Notes under the pieces: generated by a model | Database searches by the model: none | Told to the model about the DNA's origin: nothing | The model's input: only the letters and a program-made list of their open reading frames with translations | DNA from: an uncultured Anaerolineae bacterium | GTDB lineage: Bacteria; Chloroflexota; Anaerolineae; Anaerolineales; Villigracilaceae | Assembly (NCBI GenBank): GCA_903882765.1 | Contig: CAIRYE010000215.1 | Span: forward strand, 1 to 5,528 | Direction of reading: 5' to 3' | Length of the DNA: 5,528 nt | Shown: positions 1-5,333 of the stretch, one piece after another | How positions within the stretch are numbered: position 1 is the stretch's first letter | Layout of the letters: each line of letters begins with the position of its first letter | Position numbers and translations under genes: made by a program

Positions 1-400
1 AAAGTAAAGGTGTTGGAGGTTGCCATGCCTTATAGAAACAACTCTCACTTTGGCTGAAATTGCACAGGTATTTTACATTGTGCGAGCCACTTAGCTAATT
101 ACTTTTCTTGGACATATAACGTCTAGATAAAAGGACTTAAAACTAACCCAAAAAGATATTAAAACGCGGGCATGGATTTTGCGTGATCATAACCACTATT
201 TTCGCATGCAGTTTTTGGATGATGAGATCGATTGAGGTTTGGGAAATGTCCAGTTCATCCTGATGCGGCGACGATCTGGCTGCTTATCGGATGGTGCGTG
301 ATGAGATCGAGGCGAAGATGGTGGGGATATTTGAAGACTATCGGCTATATATATGGACTGCTATTCATAATGAATATTCCTGAACCTTCAATGATGAGAT
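1..400. other. gene-poor, AT-rich region with probable gene debris
   Basis: I find no intact gene here. All forward frames are broken by stops every few dozen codons. Some short stretches still look protein-like. The frame beginning at 131 stays open to a TGA at 233-235 and contains WILRDHNHYFRMQFLDDEID, which I do not recognise. The frame starting at 264 stays open to a TGA at 381-383 and resembles an ArsC C-terminus (separate entry). The last part, from about 345, becomes very AT-rich, as expected near a promoter. The region probably holds decayed genes, and its left edge is cut by the window. Confidence 0.5.
256..344 (+). pseudogene. frameshifted remnant of an ArsC-type low-molecular-weight phosphatase C-terminus
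   Basis: Read across two frames, this segment gives HPDAAT (256-273) and then, after a one-base frame change, GDDLAAYRMVRDEIEAKM (267-320), continuing VGIFEDYR. Arsenate reductases of the low-molecular-weight tyrosine-phosphatase family commonly end with a Trp/Asp-Pro segment, a short spacer, and a helix of the type LAAYR-x-x-RDEIEA. The two pieces join at the place that pattern predicts. The N-terminal catalytic CX5R loop is not visible, and an in-frame TGA precedes each piece, so no functional product is expected. An intact ArsC would act in the cytoplasm, reducing arsenate to arsenite. The identification rests on remembered family patterns over about 30 residues, so it could be a chance likeness or a different family. 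Confidence 0.4.
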
Positions 401-406
401 TATAAT
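401..406 (+). promoter_or_regulatory. possible -10 box for the upstream lipoprotein gene
   Basis: A perfect TATAAT lies 46 nt before the GTG start at 453, in a very AT-rich stretch. No good -35 box sits at the usual distance; CTGAAC at 380-385 is only a weak match with a 15-nt spacer. A TTGTCA at 414-419 resembles a -35 but has no -10 at the right spacing. In AT-rich DNA a lone TATAAT can easily arise by chance. Confidence 0.3.
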
Positions 407-452
407 AAATTGCTTGTCAATAAAATATTTACGTCATTAAGGGAAAAACATT

Positions 453-1286
453 GTGAAAAATCTGTTTTATTGTCTGATCATCATTTTGACTTTATCAGGA
501 TGCGGAACTTCCCTTCTTGGTAAAAATAATGAATTCGAGCGTGCGGCACTGGTAGCAACCGAAAGCCCGTCTTCTACTCCAGAACCAACCAAAACTCCTC
601 TTCCAACTAGCACCGCCACAGTAGTTCCATCTCCAACCCCCGACACCCGTGTGATCAATATAGACCCCGCCAACCTGATGTTGGGGAAACCTGATTTGCC
701 AGAGGAACTGAAATACTATATTCCTCCTAAAGATCAGGTGCGTAGAAATTCTTGGTACGATACAAGATCTGGAACGTATCCCCAGAAAAATCCTCGACAT
801 GTTGCCTATATGTGGACGAATCAGGCTGCGGCGGATGTGTACTTGAACGAAACGGGACGGATCTACGGGTACGTTGTGATGTACTACCGAAAAGGCAACC
901 CGAAATCGGATTACCCAGCTGAAATCTACGATGAAGTTTCCCTTTTTCGAACCTCCGCTGGAGCGGAGAAGGCCTTAGACATTTGGGGTGACCGGGTCAA
1001 GTTTATAAACCAAAATTGGAAATCCTTCGAAGAATTACCAAGCCCTATGGTAGGGGATGCCTCGCGATTGATGACCTATACTATTACAACTTATGATCGT
1101 TCGGACCCCGAAACGAGAAGAGCCTATTATTTAATTTTCTCCGTACGCAATATCACTCATTATATGTTTTTTTATGGGCGCGAAGGCCAGTTGGAAGAAA
1201 CCAACGTGGTAGAAATTGGAAATACCATTGCTAGTAAAATGTACGAGGCGGAACTTTCAGAAGAAGTGACTTTTGCGCCTAAATAG
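453..1286 (+). CDS. secreted lipoprotein of unknown function with Thr/Pro-rich spacer
   Basis: The 277-residue product begins with a type II signal peptide: Lys at 2, a hydrophobic core over about residues 4-14, and the lipobox L14-S15-G16-C17. Cys17 should be lipidated and the protein anchored outside the cytoplasmic membrane. Residues about 36-65 form a low-complexity Ser/Thr/Pro spacer, typical of cell-surface lipoproteins in Chloroflexota. A globular part follows (about 66-277) rich in Tyr and Trp, with the pattern GDASRLMTY near 201-209 and a hydrophobic strand pair YYLIFSVRNITHYMFFYG at 225-242, then a final helix around IGNTIASKM. I do not recognise the domain and assign no function. 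Translation starts at GTG 453, with AAGGG at 439-443 as a reasonable ribosome-binding site; no in-frame ATG lies near the signal peptide. The gene looks less GC-rich than the pst operon and is separated from it by about 350 nt, so it is probably a separate transcript. Its position beside pst does not show a role in phosphate uptake. Confidence 0.85.
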   Translation: MKNLFYCLIIILTLSGCGTSLLGKNNEFERAALVATESPSSTPEPTKTPLPTSTATVVPSPTPDTRVINIDPANLMLGKPDLPEELKYYIPPKDQVRRNSWYDTRSGTYPQKNPRHVAYMWTNQAAADVYLNETGRIYGYVVMYYRKGNPKSDYPAEIYDEVSLFRTSAGAEKALDIWGDRVKFINQNWKSFEELPSPMVGDASRLMTYTITTYDRSDPETRRAYYLIFSVRNITHYMFFYGREGQLEETNVVEIGNTIASKMYEAELSEEVTFAPK

Positions 1287-1388
1287 ATAATTTGGAGTTA
1301 TTCAATTCGCTTATAGTCTACCGATACGTTTGAACACGCGCGATTTCTCAGTAATAACAAAAATTAGTGTAACCTTCCTTCCATCCAC

Positions 1389-1427
1389 ACTTCCAAGAGC
1401 TTCAATTAGAGCGAAGCTCTTGGAAGT
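1389..1427. repeat. perfect 15-bp inverted repeat, stem-loop (possible terminator)
   Basis: The arms at 1389-1403 and 1413-1427 (ACTTCCAAGAGCTTC and its exact reverse complement) enclose a 9-nt loop. The transcript would form a long, stable hairpin about 100 nt after the lipoprotein stop codon. No T-run follows on either strand, so it is not a standard intrinsic terminator. It may block RNA decay from the 3' end, assist a factor-dependent stop, or be a copy of a dispersed palindromic repeat. The structure is certain from the sequence; the role is not. Confidence 0.75.
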
Positions 1428-1519
1428 CCATCATATGTTATGAAAACACAAATTAAAAGCACTAACCCCTTCGATCGTCAACCCACACAAACCACCCCAC
1501 CAATCACCTAAATTCCAAA

Positions 1520-1534
1520 ATTCAGTCACTGAAT
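1520..1534. promoter_or_regulatory. 15-bp palindrome upstream of the pstS -35 box, candidate operator
   Basis: ATTCAGT-C-ACTGAAT is a perfect palindrome with 7-bp arms around a central C at 1527. It ends 5 nt before the -35 hexamer, so its centre lies near -48 relative to the expected start site. This is a usual position for a dimeric activator that contacts RNA polymerase. The pst operon is normally induced by phosphate starvation, commonly through a PhoB/PhoP-type regulator, but those bind direct repeats, and I see no clear 11-nt-spaced Pho-box repeats here. The binding protein is unknown. Confidence 0.4.
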
Positions 1535-1539
1535 ATACC

Positions 1540-1568
1540 TTGACAGATTGAAAACCTTCGTATATATT
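1540..1568 (+). promoter_or_regulatory. sigma-70-type promoter of the pst operon
   Basis: A perfect -35 hexamer TTGACA (1540-1545) is followed after 17 nt by the -10 hexamer TATATT (1563-1568), which has 5 of 6 consensus bases. Transcription should start near 1575, giving a leader of about 60 nt before the pstS ATG. The strong hexamers are notable because starvation-activated pst promoters often have a weak -35. Regulation may therefore rely partly on repression through the neighbouring dyads. Confidence 0.75.
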
Positions 1569-1575
1569 AGAGATA

Positions 1576-1602
1576 TATATCCTATTGAGTTAGTAGGATA
1601 TA
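1576..1602. promoter_or_regulatory. dyad at the pstS transcription start: operator or leader stem-loop
   Basis: TATATCCTA (1576-1584) and its exact reverse complement TAGGATATA (1594-1602) are separated by 9 nt. In RNA the stem can extend inward by U-G, U-A and G-U pairs to leave a 3-nt loop. The element starts almost exactly at the predicted +1. It could be a repressor site covering the start, or a 5' stem-loop protecting the mRNA. It ends 20 nt before the AGGAG ribosome-binding site and does not sequester it. A second AT-only repeat, 1561-1567 with 1573-1579, overlaps the -10 box and may be a chance result of alternating AT. Confidence 0.45.
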
Positions 1603-1622
1603 AAATCAAACAGAGTCATTGT

Positions 1623-1627
1623 AGGAG
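1623..1627 (+). promoter_or_regulatory. ribosome-binding site of pstS
   Basis: AGGAG lies 8 nt before the ATG at 1636. It is the best ribosome-binding site in the operon, fitting the high copy number expected of the binding protein relative to the membrane subunits. Confidence 0.8.
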
Positions 1628-1635
1628 ATCAAGCA

Positions 1636-2673
1636 ATGAAGCAAAATAGCATAACCAAGTTCGTCGTTTTCCTCGTGTTGGCTAGCATGGTCTTGGCCGC
1701 TTGCGCGTCGGCTGCCGCAACTGTAGCGCCCGCCCCCGCGGCGCCTGTTGCCGAAGAAGCTGCCCCCGCGGCCGATTCACCCACCGCCGCCCCTACCGCC
1801 GAGCCTCTTAGCGGTACTATTAGCATTAGCGGCGCGTTTGCCCTTTACCCGATGATGACGGTGTGGGCGGATGAATTTACCAAGCTCAACCCCGGCGTCC
1901 AGTTCGATGTTCAGGGTGGCGGAGCTGGTAAGGGTATGACCGATACGATCGCTGGCGCGGTAGATATTGGTATGATCAGCCGCTCGATCAAGGAGGAAGA
2001 ATCGAGCCAAGGCATTTTCTGGGTTTCGGTTACCAAAGATGCTGTCTTCCCGATCGTCGCCGAGGGCAACCCTGTTCTTGAAACCCTCAAGACCACTGGT
2101 ATTTCCGCCGAAACCTTCGGTAAGATCTTTATCACCGGCGAGTTTACTACCTGGGGTCAGGTGGTAGGCGATCCTTCCATCACCGATGAGATCCACGTTT
2201 ACACCCGATCGGATAGCGCTGGCGCTGCCGAGATGTGGGCCAAGTTTAGCGGTGGTAAGGTGCAGGATGACCTAAAAGGCATCGCGCTGAATGGCGAGCC
2301 CGCCTTGGTAGAGCAAGTGCTCAAGGATCCGTTGGGCATTGGTTACGCCAACCTGAACAGTGTGTACGACCTCACTACCGGTCAGCCTGTTCCCGGCATC
2401 GTAGCCCCTTACATTGATGTGAACGCCAATGGCGCGGTAGATGCTAGCGAAAAACTGGATGACCTAGCCACGGTGGTAAAAGCGGTTGCCGATGGCGTTT
2501 ACCCAAGCCCACCCGCCCGCTTTGAGAACCTTGCTACCAAAGGCAAGCCCGAAGGTGTGGTGTTGGCTTTCATCAACTGGATCCTTACCGATGGGCAAGC
2601 CTTTACCGACCAAGCCGGCTACGTGCCCCTTACCGGCGCCCAACAGCAAGAAAGTTTAGATAAACTTAAATAG
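1636..2673 (+). CDS. pstS: PstS, phosphate-binding lipoprotein of ABC importer
   Basis: This 345-residue extracytoplasmic protein binds inorganic phosphate and delivers it to PstC-PstA. A lipoprotein signal peptide ends at L20-A21-A22-C23, so it is membrane-anchored. Residues about 24-58 are an Ala/Pro-rich flexible spacer. The binding fold follows, with family motifs for the phosphate pocket: SGAFALYP (65-72), GGGAGKG (94-100), DIGMISR (110-116), the segment FGKIFITGEFTTWGQ (161-175), RSDSAGA (191-197) and GIGYANLNSV (234-243). The C-terminal segment DGVYPSPPARF (286-296) and the LTDGQAF helix (317-323) also fit the family. An insertion at 261-272, D-V-N-A-N-G-A-V-D-A-S-E, matches every liganding position of an EF-hand calcium loop. 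Length is normal for a lipoprotein PstS. Neighbouring pstCAB confirm the role. Start ATG 1636 has a good AGGAG site. Specificity for phosphate is inferred from family and operon context. Confidence 0.96.
   Translation: MKQNSITKFVVFLVLASMVLAACASAAATVAPAPAAPVAEEAAPAADSPTAAPTAEPLSGTISISGAFALYPMMTVWADEFTKLNPGVQFDVQGGGAGKGMTDTIAGAVDIGMISRSIKEEESSQGIFWVSVTKDAVFPIVAEGNPVLETLKTTGISAETFGKIFITGEFTTWGQVVGDPSITDEIHVYTRSDSAGAAEMWAKFSGGKVQDDLKGIALNGEPALVEQVLKDPLGIGYANLNSVYDLTTGQPVPGIVAPYIDVNANGAVDASEKLDDLATVVKAVADGVYPSPPARFENLATKGKPEGVVLAFINWILTDGQAFTDQAGYVPLTGAQQQESLDKLK
2416..2451 (+). other. EF-hand-like calcium-binding loop coded within pstS
   Basis: These 12 codons give D261-V-N263-A-N265-G266-A-V268-D269-A-S-E272. 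This fits the canonical EF-hand loop: acidic or amide ligands at positions 1, 3, 5 and 9, Gly at 6, a hydrophobic residue at 8, and the bidentate Glu at 12. It lies in the C-terminal part of PstS, in a loop just before the YPSPPAR segment. Calcium binding is inferred from the pattern only. Confidence 0.6.
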
Positions 2674-2679
2674 GATGCG

Positions 2680-3666
2680 ATGATTCCCCCTATTGGATCA
2701 AGTACTACAGGCGCTACAGGCTGGCAACCCCAGCCTGTAGCCCTTGCCCGTGCCAAAAGCAACGAGAGAGCTCGAAAGATCTTTTTGGGCTTTACCGCTT
2801 TGCCGGTTGTGCTTATTTTGCTTGTAACGCTTGGCCTGCTCATTCGCAGTTGGCCAATTCTCTCTACGTATCCATTGCAAGACCTTCTTTTCGGTGAAGT
2901 ATGGAAGCCCTCGAAGATGTTGTTTGGGCTTTTGCCATTTATCACCGGAACCGTTTGGATCACCGCCGTTGGGGTGCTGATCTCGGTGCCGCCCTGTTTG
3001 CTGGTGGCCATTTATCTTTCGGAGTACGCCCACGATAGCACCCGTTCCTTTATCCGTCCCATTCTGGATCTTTTAGCCGCCATTCCATCGGTGGTTTTTG
3101 GGGTATGGGGCTTGGTCACGATCGTGCCTTTTGTAGAATCCACCGTCATGCCGTTTGCGAAGGCGGCTTTCCCGTATATCCCCTTTTTGAAAGTGGATCA
3201 ACCTACCGGGTTTAGTGTTCTTTCAGGCGGTTTGGTGTTGGCGGTGATGATCGCGCCTTTGTTGATCAGCGTGGTGTACGAGGTATTGCTAACCGTGCCA
3301 AACGACTTGCGCCGCGCCAGCCTGGCGATTGGCGCTACCCAATGGGAGACCATTCGGCGGGTGCTCATCCCGCAGGTGCTGCCCGGCATTATTGCCGCGG
3401 TGGTGCTGGGGGCTTCGCGCGCGCTGGGCGAAACCATCGCGGTGCTGATGGTGGTGGGCAATGTTCCACAGATCCCTACTTCCATCTTTGATGCCGCTTA
3501 CCCCTTGCCGGCATTGATCGCCAATAATTACGGCGAGATGATGTCGATACCGCTGTACGATAGCGCATTGTTGGGGGCGGCGCTTATTTTGCTGATCATT
3601 ATTTTGATCTTCAATGTGCTCTCGGTGATCGTGCTGCAACGCGTAAAGCAAAGGAAGTGGGAATGA
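2680..3666 (+). CDS. pstC: PstC, phosphate ABC transporter permease
   Basis: PstC is one of two integral membrane subunits forming the phosphate channel. The 328-residue protein has a cytoplasmic N-terminus of about 35 residues and six likely membrane segments, near residues 37-57, 83-112, 126-150, 180-204, 232-262 and 294-320. The cytoplasmic coupling loop that docks on PstB is clear: VPNDLRRASLAIGATQWETI (206-225) then RRVLIPQVLPGI, the PstC form of the EAA motif with Gly218. It is followed by GASRALGETIAV (244-255), highly typical of PstC. The gene starts 6 nt after the pstS stop with only a close AGGA (2672-2675, overlapping that stop). An ATG at 2675 is in another frame and ends at once, so 2680 is preferred. 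The first 21 codons (Gly/Thr/Gln/Pro-rich) contain a strong hairpin and look unlike normal PstC sequence. Translational coupling to pstS is likely. Confidence 0.95.
   Translation: MIPPIGSSTTGATGWQPQPVALARAKSNERARKIFLGFTALPVVLILLVTLGLLIRSWPILSTYPLQDLLFGEVWKPSKMLFGLLPFITGTVWITAVGVLISVPPCLLVAIYLSEYAHDSTRSFIRPILDLLAAIPSVVFGVWGLVTIVPFVESTVMPFAKAAFPYIPFLKVDQPTGFSVLSGGLVLAVMIAPLLISVVYEVLLTVPNDLRRASLAIGATQWETIRRVLIPQVLPGIIAAVVLGASRALGETIAVLMVVGNVPQIPTSIFDAAYPLPALIANNYGEMMSIPLYDSALLGAALILLIIILIFNVLSVIVLQRVKQRKWE
2713..2741. repeat. 12-bp inverted repeat (hairpin) in the 5' coding end of pstC
   Basis: GCTACAGGCTGG (2713-2724) and its exact reverse complement (2730-2741) enclose a 5-nt loop, CAACC. The element starts 33 nt into pstC and about 40 nt after the pstS stop. 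CTACAGGC also occurs just upstream at 2704-2711, so the first arm is partly duplicated. In mRNA this stable stem could protect the pstS 3' end from decay and slow expression of the downstream genes, giving more PstS than PstC. It may alternatively be a palindromic repeat that entered the gene start. Confidence 0.75.
3651..3655 (+). promoter_or_regulatory. ribosome-binding site deciding the pstA start
   Basis: AAGGA lies 7 nt before the ATG at 3663. With the in-frame GTG at 3657 the site would nearly touch the start codon (1 nt apart), so ATG 3663 is the better start. The site is inside the last codons of pstC. Confidence 0.7.
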
Positions 3667-4526
3667 TCAAGAATTTTTGGAAACGAAAACATATTGTTGA
3701 ACTGTTTGTAAAACTGGTGATGATGTTCTCGATCGCCTTGGTGGGCGGCAGCTTGTTGCTGATCTTGGCAACCGTGGTGGCGCGCGGGCTGCCGGCGCTC
3801 ACCTGGGAGATGGTGAGCCAAACCCCCAAAGGCGGCTTTTATATGGGCAAGGGCGGCGGTGTACTCAACGCCATCCTTGGCTCGTTGTACCTGGCTGGCG
3901 GCGGAACCGCCTTGGCGTTGGCGCTGAGCCTGCCAATGGCGTTAGTGCTAAAAACCTACCTAGGCGATAGTAAAGCCGGTAGTTTGGTGCGGCTTTCGCT
4001 GGATGTGTTGTGGGGTATCCCTACCATTGTGTACGGCGCCTTTGGGTTTGCTGTGATGATCTTGTTGGGGATGCGCAGCTCGCTGTTAGCGGGCATACTC
4101 ATCCTATCGCTGGTAGAGCTGCCGATTATGACGCGCGCCATGGACGAAGTGATTCGTCGTATGCCGAAGGGTTTAGAGCACGCCGCCCTGGCATTGGGCA
4201 GCACCAAACTGGAAGTTGCCACCAAGGTGGTGGTTCCGCAAATGTTGCCGGGCATTATTACCGCCATTTTATTGGCGTTTGGCAGGGGCATTGGCGATGC
4301 CGCCAGCGTGCTGTTCACCGCTGGCTACACCGATAGGCTGCCCAGCTCGCTTATGTCGCCCACGGCAAGTTTGCCCTTGGCGGTGTTTTTTCAACTTAGC
4401 ACGCCCTACCCCGCGGTTCGTGAGCGAGGGTATGCCTCGGCGCTCATCCTTACCATCGTGGTATTGGTGGTGAGCTTTGGCTCGCGGGCATTATCCGCAA
4501 AATTAAGCAAGTATACGGTGAAATAA
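3663..4526 (+). CDS. pstA: PstA, phosphate ABC transporter permease
   Basis: PstA is the second channel-forming membrane subunit and pairs with PstC. From ATG 3663 it is 287 residues; an in-frame GTG at 3657 would add two residues but leaves no room for the AAGGA site. Six membrane segments are likely, near residues 19-42, 67-95, 109-136, 138-158, 190-220 and 257-280. The segment DVLWGIPTIVYGAFGF (114-129) is characteristic of PstA. The coupling loop reads MPKGLEHAALALGSTKLEVA (167-186) followed by TKVVVPQMLPGI, with Glu172-His-Ala-Ala and Gly179 giving the EAA signature. Next comes GRGIGDAASVLFTAG (207-221). In many PstA proteins I recall Gly-Glu-Thr-Ala-Pro at this point; here it is Gly-Asp-Ala-Ala-Ser, a conservative variant. 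The ATG overlaps the pstC stop as ATGA, implying translational coupling. Confidence 0.94.
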   Translation: MIKNFWKRKHIVELFVKLVMMFSIALVGGSLLLILATVVARGLPALTWEMVSQTPKGGFYMGKGGGVLNAILGSLYLAGGGTALALALSLPMALVLKTYLGDSKAGSLVRLSLDVLWGIPTIVYGAFGFAVMILLGMRSSLLAGILILSLVELPIMTRAMDEVIRRMPKGLEHAALALGSTKLEVATKVVVPQMLPGIITAILLAFGRGIGDAASVLFTAGYTDRLPSSLMSPTASLPLAVFFQLSTPYPAVRERGYASALILTIVVLVVSFGSRALSAKLSKYTVK

Positions 4527-5281
4527 TGGAAAGCCATATTCAGGTAAAAGACCTAAAAGTAAGTTACGGAAAACAAGAAGTACTCAAAAACGTCAATCTC
4601 GAGATCCCACGGAACCGCATCACTGTTATTATGGGGCCATCGGGCTGCGGTAAAACCACCCTGCTAATGACCATGAACCGCTTTTTGGAGTTGAACGAAG
4701 GTGTGACCATCGCCGGGCAGGTGTTGGTAGATGGACATAATATCTACTCGCCCGATGTGGATGTGACCGAGGTACGTAAGCGGGTAGGGCTGCTGGCGCA
4801 GAGGCCAACCCCGCTGCCCATGTCGATCTTTGATAATGTTTCGTATGGCATGTATATTCACCAAATGCGCAAAGAAACCATTGAATACAAACAAGCGGTG
4901 CGGCACTACTTAGAACTGGCCGGCTTGTGGGACGAAGTGGGCAAACGCCTGCACGACCCCGCCACGGCGCTTTCTATCGGCCAGCAGCAACGCTTGTGCT
5001 TGGCGCGCGGCTTGGCGGTGGAGCCGGAGATCATCTTGGGCGATGAGCCCACCTCAGCGTTGGATCCGGTTAGCTCGGCGCATATTGAGCATAAATTACT
5101 AGAGCTAAAAGAAAAATACACCACCGTGGTGGTAACGCACACCCTGCGGCAAGCAAAACGCCTGGCAGACCATGTAGTGTTCATGTACCTAGGCGAAGTG
5201 GTGGAGCAAGGGCCGGCGGCGGAGGTGTTTGGTAATCCGCGCGAAGAGCGCACCAAGCAGTATTTGCAGGGGCTGTTCTAG
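4526..5281 (+). CDS. pstB: PstB, phosphate ABC transporter ATPase
   Basis: PstB is the cytoplasmic ATPase that dimerises under PstC-PstA and drives phosphate import. The 251-residue length is normal. Motifs occur in order: an aromatic A-loop residue Tyr14, Walker A GPSGCGKTT (37-45), Q-loop Gln92 in LLAQRPTPLPMSIFDNVSYG, a form typical of PstB, signature LSIGQQQR (149-156), Walker B IILGDE (169-174) with catalytic Glu174, D-loop SALD (177-180) and switch His205. All catalytic residues are present. Two details differ from common PstB: the signature has Ile instead of the second Gly (LSGGQ), and Gly172 replaces the usual hydrophobic residue before the Walker B Asp. Neither should abolish activity. 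The ATG overlaps the pstA TAA by one base (TAATG), with GGTGAA (4517-4522) as a modest ribosome-binding site, so coupling to pstA is likely. A strong terminator follows, so phoU is not in this transcript. Confidence 0.96.
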   Translation: MESHIQVKDLKVSYGKQEVLKNVNLEIPRNRITVIMGPSGCGKTTLLMTMNRFLELNEGVTIAGQVLVDGHNIYSPDVDVTEVRKRVGLLAQRPTPLPMSIFDNVSYGMYIHQMRKETIEYKQAVRHYLELAGLWDEVGKRLHDPATALSIGQQQRLCLARGLAVEPEIILGDEPTSALDPVSSAHIEHKLLELKEKYTTVVVTHTLRQAKRLADHVVFMYLGEVVEQGPAAEVFGNPREERTKQYLQGLF

Positions 5282-5333
5282 CCGGCCGCGCAAATAGCCG
5301 AGGATCTTCTTCGAGGATGGCGGTTCTCTTCAG

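Larger units (their letters stand above)
1287..1635. other. intergenic regulatory region between lipoprotein gene and pstS
   Basis: No convincing coding sequence is present in these 349 nt. The stretch holds, in order, a long stem-loop (1389-1427), a 15-bp palindrome (1520-1534), the pstS promoter (1540-1568), a dyad at the expected transcription start (1576-1602) and the pstS ribosome-binding site (1623-1627). I see nothing recognisable in 1287-1385 or 1430-1515. Confidence 0.7.

Noticed and set aside
1..452. tRNA or small RNA gene at the left end
   Set aside because: I found no cloverleaf-like pairing, no T-arm GGTTCRA box and no terminator-like hairpin here.
1515..1550. Classical Pho box at the pst promoter
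   Set aside because: CTGTCAA occurs on the minus strand but coincides with the TTGACA hexamer, and no second copy lies 11 nt away, so the direct-repeat arrangement is missing.
1777..2196. Antisense open frame of about 139 codons inside pstS
   Set aside because: It reflects high-GC codon bias of pstS; no start signals and no recognisable domain.
2619..3011. Antisense open frame of about 130 codons over the pstS-pstC junction
   Set aside because: It is a shadow of the sense genes: no ribosome-binding site, low-complexity composition, and it overlaps two well-supported CDS.
3657..3662. GTG at 3657 as the start of pstA
   Set aside because: The AAGGA site would lie only 1 nt from the start codon; ATG 3663 has the site at 7 nt and forms the usual ATGA overlap with pstC.
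3956..4318. Antisense open frame of about 120 codons within pstA
   Set aside because: It mirrors codon structure of the sense gene, has no promoter or ribosome-binding site, and gives no recognisable domain.
4010..4336. Same-strand alternative frame of 108 codons inside pstA
   Set aside because: pstA is strongly supported in the other frame through motifs on both sides; the alternative protein is rich in His, Arg and Cys and looks like an out-of-frame translation.
5299..5318. Direct repeat CGAGGAT spaced 13 nt
   Set aside because: Two short copies in a GC-rich 3' untranslated region; too short to separate from chance, and not a CRISPR or iteron array.
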